Of a stretch of DNA of 64,000 nucleotides, positions 28,297-36,286 are shown piece by piece. Below the pieces are notes generated by a model. It saw only the letters and a program-made list of their open reading frames with translations, ran no database searches and had not been told where the DNA came from. Made by a program: the position numbers and the translations under genes. Position 1 is the first letter of the stretch; every line of letters starts with the position of its first letter. The stretch comes from Streptomyces humidus (lineage in GTDB: Bacteria; Actinomycetota; Actinomycetes; Streptomycetales; Streptomycetaceae): NCBI RefSeq assembly GCF_014649655.1, contig NZ_BMTL01000017.1, positions 1-64,000 on the forward strand, written 5' to 3'.

Positions 28297-28851
28297 TCAC
28301 GGGCCCGTGCCTCTGAAGCGGCTCGCCAGCCGGGCTCTGCCGAGGTGGCGGAGTTCCTCCGACGCCACCACCCGCTCGTCCTCCGGATCGTTCGCCAATC
28401 GTGACCGGATGCCTTCCAGGACGCGGTCCAGGCGTTCGTCCGGCGGGACGGCCGCCAGGCTGATGACGAAGGCGTGGCCGAAGCGGGCCTCGTAGGCCGC
28501 GTGCGCCGCGCTCAGGGCCGTGTGGGCCGCTCCGTACGCGTCCTCCGGCAGGGCGGGCAGGGTCTCCGCGGTCAGTGCCTCGGCCAGATCGGCCCAGGTC
28601 AGGTCGTATGCGGCCTCGTCCGACGCGGCCAGGAGGGCGTCGAGCGTCGGGTAGGGGCGGTGGTCGGCGATCCGGCGGGCCCAGCTGACGCTGCGCAGAC
28701 ACGTGAGGAGGGTGCGGTGCGCCTCGTCGACGGGGGCGGTGTTGAAGCCGTCGAGCAGGGGCGTGGGTGAGCTCCGGGTCTGCGCCGGTATGGCGATGCA
28801 GCCGGAGAGAGGGGAGAGAGGGTGCGCAGGCAGCGTGGATCCTCGCGTCAC
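28297..28851 (-). CDS. OHCU decarboxylase (UraD)-like protein
   Basis: Up to 184 residues. The core from LLDGFNTAPVDEAHRTLLTCLRSVSWARRI through YEARFGHAFVISLA to RLANDPEDERVVASEELRHLGRARL matches 2-oxo-4-hydroxy-4-carboxy-5-ureidoimidazoline decarboxylases. These catalyse the last step from urate to S-allantoin. The start is uncertain: GTG 28851 is the furthest in-frame start but has no ribosome-binding site, and the conserved region begins about 30 residues later without a clear ATG or GTG. No other purine-catabolism gene is nearby, so the role is inferred from family only. Confidence 0.75.
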   Translation of the reverse strand: MTRGSTLPAHPLSPLSGCIAIPAQTRSSPTPLLDGFNTAPVDEAHRTLLTCLRSVSWARRIADHRPYPTLDALLAASDEAAYDLTWADLAEALTAETLPALPEDAYGAAHTALSAAHAAYEARFGHAFVISLAAVPPDERLDRVLEGIRSRLANDPEDERVVASEELRHLGRARLASRFRGTGP

Positions 28852-29028
28852 GTGTGATGTGGCAGGGGATGCAGTGAAAGATGTGTCGCTACGTTACCGA
28901 GAGCAGTCAGTACGTGTCTGACGGACGCCCGAATTTCACTCGAACGAGAGAGTTTCCGAACGTGTCGTGGACCCCGTCGCGCAGTCTTCGACGCGCCTCC
29001 CCCGGATGAGGGCCGTACGGTTGGCGGG

Positions 29029-30729
29029 GTGAGCAGGCACAGGCATCGGCGTCCGGCGCCGAAGAAGGAGTCGCGGCGCGGTTCGCGGCGCGGTTCGCGG
29101 CGCGGGCCGCAGCGGACCGTGGCGCTGCGGGCGCTGCTGGCGGGCGGGCTGGTGGCCGCGCTCGGCGTCGGACTCGGCGTGTGGGCCTCGTCGGGACAGG
29201 GCGCCGGGACCCCGGCGGGTTCGGCCGCCTCCCGGCAGACCGCCGGGACCTCGGTCGGCGCCGCCGCCGTGCCGCCCGCGGCGCCGACGCCCAGCCGCTC
29301 GTACCCTCTGTCCACCGCCCCCCGGACCATCCCCGCCGTCCGCTCCCACACCCCGGCCCGCGGCCCGGGCTGGCGTCCCGCGTCCACCCGCCGGGTCGTG
29401 GTGAGCGACGCCGGGCTCGCCGACGAGGGGCGGCTGATCGCCGGCGAGCTGGGACTGGCGTACGCCGGGCAGAAGAACGACGTGCGCGCCGGGGACCTGA
29501 GGCTGGCGCTCAACGACGACGAGGGCGCGAACCCGGAGTCGTACACCATGACCGTGCGCGGCGGGCGGGTCACCATCAGCGGGCCCTCCGACGCCGGCGT
29601 GTTCTACGGCACCCGCACCCTCAAGCAGGAGGTGCACGGCGGCGGCACCGCCCCCGAGGGCGTCGTGCGCGACCAGCCGGCCAAACCGCAGCGCGGGTTC
29701 ACGCTGGACATCGCCCGCAAGTACTTCAGCCCCGCCTGGATCGAGGACCGGGTGCGAGAGCTAGGCGACCTCAAGTACAACCAGCTCGGCCTGCACTTCT
29801 CCGACGACCAGGCCTTCCGGATCCAGTCCGACAGCCACCCGGAGATCGTCGCCGCGCGGCACCTCACCAAGGCCCAGGTGAAGAAGATCGTCGACCTCGC
29901 GGCGAGCCGGCACATCACCGTCGTGCCGGAGATCGACTCGCCCGGTCACCTGGGCGCCGTCCTCGCCGCCCATCCCGAGCTGCAGCTGCGCAACGCGAGC
30001 GGCGTGGCCACCCGCGGGGCGATCGACATCTCCAAGGACGAGTCCGCGAACCTCCTCGACGACCTGCTGGACGAATACGCAGGCGTGTTCCCCGGCGCGT
30101 ACTGGCATCTCGGCGGCGACGAGTACCAGGCGCTGACCGTGTCCAGCCCGTCCGCCTCCTACCCCCAGCTCGCCGCCGCGGCGAGGGCCCGGTACGGCTC
30201 CGGCGCGGGCGTGGCCGACCTCACCACGGGCTGGCTCAACGACCGCGCCGACACCGTCCGCGCCCACGACCGGACCATGCGGGTGTGGAACGACGGCTTC
30301 TTCCGCGGCACGTCGGTCAAGCCGGCCTCCGGCCTCGTGGTCGCGTACTGGACCGGCAAGGAGATCGGGGCGCGCCCGCCGGTCGAGTACCTCGCCGCGG
30401 GGCGCAAGATGCTCAACTACAACGACGAGTACTTGTACTACGTCCTCGGCGAGCCCAACGACTTCGCCTACCCCACCGGCCGGCGGATCTACCAGCAGTG
30501 GACCCCGCGGGTGCTGCGCGGCACGACGCCGGTGCCCGCGAAGTACGACGCCCAGATCCTCGGCGGCTCCCTCTCGGTCTGGTGCGACCTCGCGAACTCC
30601 CAGACGCAGGACCAGGTCGCGGCCGGCATCCGCATGCCGCTGCGGGCGACCTCGCAGAAGCTGTGGGACGCACGGACTCCGCAGCTGTCCTGGGCACAGT
30701 TCACGGCGCTCGCCGGCCGGCTGGGCTGA
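29029..30729 (+). CDS. Secreted beta-N-acetylhexosaminidase (GH20)
   Basis: A 566-residue protein. The N-terminus has a very basic repeat (RRGS three times) and a hydrophobic helix (about 33-53), so it is secreted or membrane-anchored. A Pro/Thr/Ala linker, a GH20b-type domain (about 115-215) and the GH20 barrel follow. The catalytic Asp-Glu pair is in WHLGGDEYQ (Asp364-Glu365); RGFTLDIARKYF and HFSDDQAFRIQ line the substrate pocket. It removes terminal GlcNAc or GalNAc from chitin- or murein-derived sugars. The start is GTG 29029, with no strong ribosome-binding site. Confidence 0.9.
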   Translation: MSRHRHRRPAPKKESRRGSRRGSRRGPQRTVALRALLAGGLVAALGVGLGVWASSGQGAGTPAGSAASRQTAGTSVGAAAVPPAAPTPSRSYPLSTAPRTIPAVRSHTPARGPGWRPASTRRVVVSDAGLADEGRLIAGELGLAYAGQKNDVRAGDLRLALNDDEGANPESYTMTVRGGRVTISGPSDAGVFYGTRTLKQEVHGGGTAPEGVVRDQPAKPQRGFTLDIARKYFSPAWIEDRVRELGDLKYNQLGLHFSDDQAFRIQSDSHPEIVAARHLTKAQVKKIVDLAASRHITVVPEIDSPGHLGAVLAAHPELQLRNASGVATRGAIDISKDESANLLDDLLDEYAGVFPGAYWHLGGDEYQALTVSSPSASYPQLAAAARARYGSGAGVADLTTGWLNDRADTVRAHDRTMRVWNDGFFRGTSVKPASGLVVAYWTGKEIGARPPVEYLAAGRKMLNYNDEYLYYVLGEPNDFAYPTGRRIYQQWTPRVLRGTTPVPAKYDAQILGGSLSVWCDLANSQTQDQVAAGIRMPLRATSQKLWDARTPQLSWAQFTALAGRLG

Positions 30730-30860
30730 TCCCGCCGGGCGGAGCGGCCGGGCCCTCGCCGACGTGGCCGGAAACCTCCTGTGACACTCCTGGCCCGTCG
30801 CACGCAGTAAAGGGGAAATGCGGGCTCCGTAAGGTAGGCGCCCTGGCGAGGGAGGCGTGG

Positions 30861-31415
30861 ATGAGCCTGGTGGAACTGATCGCTCAGGCCGACGACCGCG
30901 GACTGGCCGCCAGCGGGCTGGCTTGTTTGGACCGCTGCGTCCCCCTGCTCGGCGGTGACGACGACATCCTGCGGCCGCTCTGGAGGAACCTCACCGAGGC
31001 CTCCGACGCCGCCGACTGGGGTGAACTTCTGGAACAGGCGCGGGGCAAGCTGGGATCCCCGGCCGAGGAGGGCGACGAGGCGGAACTCCTCGCCCACCGG
31101 ATGCTGGCCGCCGCCCCGGACGACCGCCGCGCCGACGAGGTGCGGGTCTGGGCCGACGCCTGCTCGGTCGCCTCGCTCCAGATCCACCGTCTCCTCGACG
31201 CGGCGACCGACGAGCACCCGGTCGACGCGCGCCGCGAGGGCCGCACCGAGGGCATGTCACCCCTCGTCGCCGCAGAGCTGCGCCGTCAGATCACCGTCCT
31301 GGAGGTCCTCGCCGGCCACGGGGCGAGCGGGCTGCGCCGCGCGCTGGAGGAGTCCACGGAGGGCCGCCGGGTGCTGCGCGCGGTGGTGTCGCGCCGGGCG
31401 CGCGGACGCAGGTGA
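30861..31415 (+). CDS. Conserved hypothetical protein
   Basis: A 184-residue, Ala/Leu/Asp/Arg-rich protein, probably all-helical and cytoplasmic, without signal peptide or cysteine motif. I do not recognise a family. The ATG at 30861 has GAGGGAGG a few bases upstream, and third-position G/C bias supports coding. The TnpB element begins directly after its stop at 31415, so its natural 3' flank may have been altered by the insertion. Confidence 0.65.
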   Translation: MSLVELIAQADDRGLAASGLACLDRCVPLLGGDDDILRPLWRNLTEASDAADWGELLEQARGKLGSPAEEGDEAELLAHRMLAAAPDDRRADEVRVWADACSVASLQIHRLLDAATDEHPVDARREGRTEGMSPLVAAELRRQITVLEVLAGHGASGLRRALEESTEGRRVLRAVVSRRARGRR

Positions 31416-31510
31416 ACGCCGGTCACCTGATACCTCCGAGGATGCCCCGGCCTTCAGGCCGGGGAGGAATCGGACCCCTGCGGAGCAGGGCAAGGAAAGA
31501 GCAATCGCCG

Positions 31511-31669
31511 TCAAGGCGATTGGTCGTCTCCACCCACGGCGGTGCGGGCGACCTCAAGCATGTAGACGATCTCGGAGTTGAGGGACCGACGCTCGCGCTG
31601 AGCGTGGTCACGCAGCCAGTCGCGGAGTTCTTCGGGGAGGCGGAGTGTGATCCGTACTTCGTTATCCAT
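31511..31669 (-). CDS. Arc-type ribbon-helix-helix DNA-binding protein of the TnpB element
   Basis: A 52-residue protein. NEVRITLRLPEELRDWLRDH has the beta strand plus helix A of Arc/MetJ-type proteins, and SLNSEIVYMLEVAR forms helix B with the typical LNSEI turn. The start is ATG 31669 (MDNEVRI); the longer frame adds unrelated residues. It is transcribed away from tnpB, only 17 bp separating the two start codons, so one short region must hold both promoters. An AT-rich TATTAT (31675-31680) lies there. The stop codon sits in the loop of the AATCGCC/GGCGATT hairpin. I infer a repressor of tnpB and of itself. Confidence 0.8.
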   Translation of the reverse strand: MDNEVRITLRLPEELRDWLRDHAQRERRSLNSEIVYMLEVARTAVGGDDQSP

Positions 31670-31686
31670 GGTGCTATTATGAGGGC

Positions 31687-32907
31687 ATGACGACACCAGT
31701 GATAGCCGAAGGGGCCGGGCATGCCCGGTACACCTACCGGCTTCGCGTGTCGTCGACCGCGCTGGCCGGACTCGATGCCGAGTGGGCGCGCTGCCGGTGG
31801 ATCTGGAACGAATGCGTGGCCATGTCCCGCAAGGTCCACGGCCTGAACAAGGACGCCACCGAGAAGGTGACGTGCGGTCCGGCGCAGCTCGACAAGATGC
31901 TGACCGAGGCCCGCACCGCCATGGGATGGCTGCGCGAAGGTGCTTCGGTGCCGCAGCAGCAGACCATCCGCGACTTCGGCAAGTCCCGCGCCAAAGCCTT
32001 GAAGGACATCAAGGCCAGGCTGCCGATGCGGCAGCGTGCCGGGATGCCCCGGATCAAGCGCAAGCGCGACGCCCTGCCGTCGCTGAACTACACGCGGCGC
32101 GGCTTCCGGCTGAAGGACGGCCGTCTCCACCTCGCCGGGGACATCGCCCTGACCGTGGTGTGGTCCCGTGACCTGCCCGCCGACCCCACGTCGGTCCGGG
32201 TGTACCGCGACAGCCTCGGCCACTGGTACGCCTCGTTCGTCGTGGAGACCGCCGCCGAGCCGCTGCCCTCGACGGGCCGGGCGATCGGGATCGACTGGGG
32301 CGTCAAGGAGACCGCCACCACCACCTCGGACGCGCACGACCTTCCGCACGCCCAGCATGGCCGCACCGCCGCCGCGAAGCTGGCCCGGTACCAAAAGCAG
32401 ATGGCGAGGCGGAAGCCCGCACGCGGCAAGGCCGCCTCGAAGGGCTACCGGGCGGCATCCCGCGCGGCGGCCAAGGTCCACAAGAAGGTTGCCCGTCAGC
32501 GCCAGGACACCGGCCGCAAGTGGGCGAAGGCGGTCGTGCGCGACTTCGACCAGCTCGCCGTCGAGGACTTCAAGCCGAAGTTCCTCGCGAAGTCCACCAT
32601 GGCCCGCAAGGCCGCCGACGCGGCGATCGGCGCGACCAGGACCGCGCTGACCGAGATGGCCCGCAAGCACGGCCGTATCGTGCACCTGGTGCACCCGGCC
32701 CACACCACGATGGACTGCTCCGAGTGCGGTGCAAGAACCAAGCACGCACTTCCCCTCTCTGAACGAACGTATGCGTGCACCGCGTGCGGAGCCGTGTCCC
32801 CCAGGGACAAGAACTCCGCACGTGTGATGCTCGTCCGGGCTGGTCTCAACCCGGCTGGTGCTGATGGTGGAAGTCCCCCGGGAGCGCCGCTCCCGGAGGC
32901 AGCCTGA
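31687..32907 (+). CDS. tnpB: TnpB RNA-guided DNA endonuclease, apparently intact
   Basis: A 406-residue protein. An N-terminal helical/WED-like part (WIWNECVAMSRK) precedes a RuvC-like nuclease. The catalytic residues are present: Asp203 (GIDWGVKETA), Glu293 (LAVEDFKPK) and Asp374 (SPRDKNSARVML). A zinc ribbon lies between the last two (CSEC at 344-347, CTAC at 364-367). TnpB proteins cut DNA guided by an RNA made from the element's right end, promoting retention or homing of the element. The start is ATG 31687, lacking a clear ribosome-binding site and lying 6 bp after TATTAT, so translation may be leaderless or weak. Confidence 0.9.
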   Translation: MTTPVIAEGAGHARYTYRLRVSSTALAGLDAEWARCRWIWNECVAMSRKVHGLNKDATEKVTCGPAQLDKMLTEARTAMGWLREGASVPQQQTIRDFGKSRAKALKDIKARLPMRQRAGMPRIKRKRDALPSLNYTRRGFRLKDGRLHLAGDIALTVVWSRDLPADPTSVRVYRDSLGHWYASFVVETAAEPLPSTGRAIGIDWGVKETATTTSDAHDLPHAQHGRTAAAKLARYQKQMARRKPARGKAASKGYRAASRAAAKVHKKVARQRQDTGRKWAKAVVRDFDQLAVEDFKPKFLAKSTMARKAADAAIGATRTALTEMARKHGRIVHLVHPAHTTMDCSECGARTKHALPLSERTYACTACGAVSPRDKNSARVMLVRAGLNPAGADGGSPPGAPLPEAA

Positions 32908-32942
32908 GCTAGGAATCCCCCGGCTTCAGCCGGGGGAGGATG

Positions 32943-33419
32943 TCAAGGCAGCCACTTGACGACCGCGTCCCGGTGGCGGGCGGTCGCGGTGTAGAAGTCC
33001 GTCAGCTCCCGGTGCGCGCAGGCGAAGGCGGCCCGGGTGCGGGTCTCCTCGGCACGGCCCCCGTAGCGGGGCAGCAGCGCGGCGCTGGCCGGGCGCCACA
33101 GGTCGTCGAAGTCGCTCCGCGCCAGGAACGCGGCGACCCGCGCCGTCTGGGCGACGGTCAGCACCACCAGCGGCGCCCCCTTCGCTCCGGCCGGGTGCAC
33201 GGGCTCGCCGCCGAGCACGACGTGGGCGTCGGGGTAGAGCAGCTGCTGGTCGCCGTAGTGGCCGTCCAGGGGCTGCGCGCGGTGCCGGCGCATCCGGTCG
33301 CGCACGGCGTCGTCGGCGGCGGCGTCGGCGGGGTGGTCGTCGAACAGCTTCCGCAGCCAGGTCGCGCTGTTGCGCAGTGCCGACGGCGGCACGGCGCGGA
33401 GCTGGAGGTAGGCGTTCAT
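32943..33419 (-). CDS. DUF1877-like protein whose stop codon comes from the TnpB element end
   Basis: A 158-residue protein. HYGDQQLLYPDAHVVLGGEPV, VVLTVAQTARVAAFL and the C-terminal TDFYTATARHRDAVVKWLP resemble the DUF1877 (YfbM-like) family; function unknown. The ATG at 33419 (MNAYLQLRAVP) is the natural start. The TGA stop (32945-32943) lies inside the terminal TCAA of the adjacent mobile element, so the original end of the gene was replaced or exactly abutted by the insertion. It is divergent from the next gene at 33557. Confidence 0.65.
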   Translation of the reverse strand: MNAYLQLRAVPPSALRNSATWLRKLFDDHPADAAADDAVRDRMRRHRAQPLDGHYGDQQLLYPDAHVVLGGEPVHPAGAKGAPLVVLTVAQTARVAAFLARSDFDDLWRPASAALLPRYGGRAEETRTRAAFACAHRELTDFYTATARHRDAVVKWLP

Positions 33420-33556
33420 CACCCGGAGAGCGCGCGCGGACCCGGAAACGTCACCTCTGTGCCCGTCCTGCGGTGGAGTCGGGGCGGCTCTGTGCCGGTC
33501 CCGGGGAGGTCCCGGATCCGCGTGACGGATCACGGCCGGGCGGCGCTCTTTCTTTT

Positions 33557-33964
33557 GTGACGTGGACGACTCAACCGACTGACCAGGCGGGCGGCCGGCC
33601 CTCCGCCGCCGCCAGAGCGGCGCGCTGGGCGGCGGACGCCGTGGCCGCCGTGCGCGAGGACGTGCGCCCGCACCTCGACCACTCGGCGCAGAGTCTGTGG
33701 CGCGTCGACCGGCTGATCGAGGAACTGCGCCGCGCGGGCGCCCCGCTCCCGGAGTCGGAGAAGCTGCTGCGCGGTCTCGGGGCCTACGCAGGAGAGGTGA
33801 TCGTCCGGCAGACCGGCGCCGAGTGGTGGGGCGCCGGCGGCGACCACTGGGTCCGCACCCCGGACGGCCGTCTGTGGGAGCCCCTGGACGAGGCCCGCCG
33901 CTGCTTCGCCGGCCACGGCTCCCTGCGGCTGCTGTGCCGGGACGCGATGCGCGGGAGGCGGTGA
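33557..33964 (+). CDS. Hypothetical protein
   Basis: A 135-residue protein from GTG 33557, with a helical, Ala/Arg-rich N-terminal half and a C-terminal segment rich in Trp and Gly (AEWWGAGGDHWVRTPDGRLWEPLDE). No family recognised, no signal peptide. Codon bias supports coding. It is divergent from the DUF1877-like gene; the 137-bp gap between the two starts would hold both promoters. Confidence 0.55.
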   Translation: MTWTTQPTDQAGGRPSAAARAARWAADAVAAVREDVRPHLDHSAQSLWRVDRLIEELRRAGAPLPESEKLLRGLGAYAGEVIVRQTGAEWWGAGGDHWVRTPDGRLWEPLDEARRCFAGHGSLRLLCRDAMRGRR

Positions 33965-34349
33965 CCGGCGCCGGGCCGGCCGCCGCCTCGGCTCGGGGCG
34001 CACGTCGGCGAGGCTCCGGTGCGGCGGGCCGACGGGCCCGGCGCCAGGTCCGGCCGGACGGTCGGCGCGCGGATGCCCGGCGGGCGGGCCCGGCGGGCGG
34101 GTCCGGCAGGAGGGCCCGGCAACCGCTCTGCGGGGCCGTCGACCGGTTTGAGGCCGGCGACGCGGAGGAGGCTCCGCGGCTCTACCGCCGCACGCCGCAC
34201 GGGCGGGCCCGCAGAGCCGTGGCCCGACCGCACCCTGTGACACTTCTGTGCGGCCCGGCGCTGTTGACCGTGGGGGCCTGGCCGCATCCGGACGTGTCCG
34301 GCGGGGGAGCCGCGCGCCCGCAACGAACTCCGTACGAACGAGGAAAGTC
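33965..34349. other. Intergenic region upstream of the first sigma gene; nothing firm
   Basis: This stretch is very GC-rich, with short CGGGCGGGCCCGGC-type repeats around 34078-34120. TTGACC at 34264-34269 resembles a -35 box, but I see no matching -10. No gene, tRNA or clear operator is visible. Confidence 0.4.
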
Positions 34350-35012
34350 TTGGGCCAGGGAGGGAAACCCGGGCGCGCGCACGCCTACGACGGGGAACTG
34401 GGCGCGGCCGTGGCGCGGGCCCAGGACGGCGACGAGGCCGCGTTCGCGATGGCGTACCGGATCGTGCAGCCCGGACTGCTCGGCTACCTGCGAGGGATCG
34501 TCGGCGACGACGCGGAGGACGTGGCCTCCGACGCCTGGCTGGAGATAGCCCGGGATCTGGGGAGGTTCCGCGGCGACGGGGCCGGCTTCCGCGGCTGGAC
34601 GGCGACCATCGCCCGGCACCGGGCGCTCGACCACCTGCGCCGGCTGCGGGTGCGGCCGCGCTCGGCGGGGCTGGACCAGGACGCCGTCCTCGACCTGCCC
34701 GGGCCGCACAGCACGCACGACCAGGCGCTGGAGTCCCTGTCCACCGCGCAGGCGCTGGAACTGGTGCGCGGACTGCCCCGGGACCAGGCGGAGGCCGTGC
34801 TGCTGCGGGTCGTCGTCGGACTGGACGGCCCCGCCGCGGCGCGGGTGCTCGGCAAGCGGCCCGGCGCCGTGCGCACGGCCGCGCACCGGGGCCTGAAGAG
34901 GCTCGCCCGCGAGCTGGGCGTGGCCGGCGCGGACGGTGCGGGCGGCGCGGACGGTCGCGACGGCGAAGGTGTGACGGATGGCGGCCCCAGGACGCTGGGG
35001 GAGTCGACGTGA
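34350..35012 (+). CDS. ECF-like RNA polymerase sigma factor, first of two paralogues
   Basis: A 220-residue sigma-70-family protein. Region 2 is visible in LLGYLRGIVGDDAEDVASDAWLEIARDLGRF and FRGWTATIARHRALDHLRRL; region 4 in LPRDQAEAVLLRVVVGLDG and GKRPGAVRTAAHRGLKRLA. Gene order matches SCO4864-type sigma factors. The start is taken as TTG 34350, since GAGGAAA ends 4 nt upstream and the paralogue at 36287 has the same geometry; an upstream frame exists but is not conserved. A membrane partner gene follows 100 bp downstream. The sigma promoter specificity is unknown. Confidence 0.85.
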   Translation: MGQGGKPGRAHAYDGELGAAVARAQDGDEAAFAMAYRIVQPGLLGYLRGIVGDDAEDVASDAWLEIARDLGRFRGDGAGFRGWTATIARHRALDHLRRLRVRPRSAGLDQDAVLDLPGPHSTHDQALESLSTAQALELVRGLPRDQAEAVLLRVVVGLDGPAAARVLGKRPGAVRTAAHRGLKRLARELGVAGADGAGGADGRDGEGVTDGGPRTLGEST

Positions 35013-35111
35013 ACGGAAACGTTCGCGAACCGTATGGATCAGTGAGGGATCAACGCGGGACCAGCGGTCGAGCGGTCCCGGCGGATGCATGGGACGAAGG
35101 CGGAAACGGAC

Positions 35112-35996
35112 ATGGGTGAACGGCTGAACGACGGCGCGGGCCACGGCCGTCGCCGCGCGCACCCTGACGACGGCGTCCCCGGACCGCCGGGGTTCGAGGC
35201 GCGGCTCGCCCAGGCCCTGCGCGAACCCGGCGACCTTGCGGGCGAGGGCAGCGAGGGCGAACTGCGGGCGCTCGCCGCCTTCCGGACCGCCCGGGAGGCG
35301 GGTGCGCACCACGTCCGCACCCGGCGCCGGGACGACTGGCGGCCCAGGGCGCGACGCCACACCGTGCGCTCGCTGCGGGTCACGCTCTGCGCTCTCGTCG
35401 CCGGCCTCGCGCTGGGCGGGGCCGCGTTCGCCGCGATCGGCTCCGGCGTCCACGGCGACGGGGCCGACGGCGCGAGGCGCACCGAGCCGTCGGCGGGGGC
35501 GCCCGCCGACGCCTCGGACCCGTCCGGGACGAGTTCCGCCGCCCCCTCCACGACGGACGAGGCCGACCGGGACCGCCCCGCGAGCGCCGGGGACGACGAC
35601 GCCCACTGCCGCGCCTACGACAAGGTCCGGGGGCGGGGCGACGCGATGGACTCCACCGCCTGGCGGCGGCTTGTGACGGCCGCGGGCGGCGAGAAGAACG
35701 TCCCGGCGTACTGCGCGGCCCAGGAGCGGCGGACGGCGAACGGCGCGGGCAGCGGCAAGCCCGGCGGTGACACGGCGGACGGACCCGCGAAGCCCGAAAG
35801 GAGCCCGGCCCGGGGGCAGGGCGGCGGCGCCGGGAAGGGTTCCGGCGGCGAGAAGGGTTCCGGCGCGGACAGCGGTTCCGGGAGCGGCGGCGCTGTGACG
35901 CCCGCGAAGCCCCCCGCGTCCGCGAAGCCCGGGACTTCCGCCAAGGCGGCGGATCCGGCGAAGGCGCAGGACACCGGGGCCGGCAGCGGCGGGTGA
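35112..35996 (+). CDS. Single-pass membrane partner of sigma factor 1 (candidate anti-sigma factor)
   Basis: 294 residues from ATG 35112 (ATG 35085 is also possible). A cytoplasmic N-terminal part has ELRALAAFRTARE (about 50-62), then comes a TM helix (about 88-110). The extracytoplasmic region holds a conserved C-X34-C module ending AAGGEKNVPAYCAAQ. The last 90 residues are low-complexity Gly/Ser/Lys/Pro/Ala. The protein after sigma factor 2 has the same layout, with ALAAFRKAHADR and AGGPKRVPAFCA, so the pairs are paralogous. I infer an anti-sigma or sigma-sensor role from gene pairing and topology; no known anti-sigma domain is recognisable. Confidence 0.7.
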   Translation: MGERLNDGAGHGRRRAHPDDGVPGPPGFEARLAQALREPGDLAGEGSEGELRALAAFRTAREAGAHHVRTRRRDDWRPRARRHTVRSLRVTLCALVAGLALGGAAFAAIGSGVHGDGADGARRTEPSAGAPADASDPSGTSSAAPSTTDEADRDRPASAGDDDAHCRAYDKVRGRGDAMDSTAWRRLVTAAGGEKNVPAYCAAQERRTANGAGSGKPGGDTADGPAKPERSPARGQGGGAGKGSGGEKGSGADSGSGSGGAVTPAKPPASAKPGTSAKAADPAKAQDTGAGSGG

Positions 35997-36152
35997 CCCG
36001 CCGCCACGGCAACGGCCGAGGCCGCCACCCCCCACAGGAGAGGCCCCGGCCGTCGCGCGGCACGGGCCGCGCGGCGGCCCGTACTCTCTACAGCGCCGTG
36101 CGTGCGTTTTCTGTCACACCCCGAGCACATCCAGTGCGTCACGAGTCAGTTG

Positions 36153-36169
36153 CATGTTCTACGAACATG
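36153..36169. promoter_or_regulatory. Palindrome CATGTTC-TAC-GAACATG upstream of sigma factor 2
   Basis: A perfect 7-bp inverted repeat with a 3-bp spacer, 118 bp upstream of the second sigma gene. It has the form of a dimeric-regulator operator. It is not the actinobacterial LexA box (GAAC-N4-GTTC), because the half-sites are in reverse order. Its regulator is unknown. Confidence 0.45.
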
Positions 36170-36286
36170 GACGCGCGGCTGTTTCAGGTCGTAACGTGCC
36201 TTTCGCGCCGGACGGCCAAGCGGCAGACCACCGCAAACGACCTGCGGTCCTCAGAAACCGCGCACCATCGACCGAGGAACCACGAC

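Larger units (their letters stand above)
31420..32946 (+). mobile_element. IS200/IS605-type TnpB element (IS1341-like, no tnpA) with ribbon-helix-helix gene
   Basis: Left end: CCCCGGCC (31445-31452), loop TTCA, GGCCGGGG (31457-31464). Right end: CCCCCGGC (32917-32924), loop TTCA, GCCGGGGG (32929-32936), then TCAA at 32943-32946. Both hairpins are flanked by GAGGATG/AGGATG and GGAATC words. Two further stems lie in the left end (CCCTGC/GCAGGG at 31475-31489; AATCGCC/GGCGATT at 31503-31521). Inside are a divergent RHH gene and an apparently intact tnpB; no tnpA (Y1 transposase) is present. The exact left boundary is not resolved. Confidence 0.8.

Noticed and set aside
36153-36169. LexA/SOS box
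   Set aside because: The actinobacterial SOS box is GAAC-N4-GTTC; here the half-sites are in the opposite order (GTTC-N3-GAAC).
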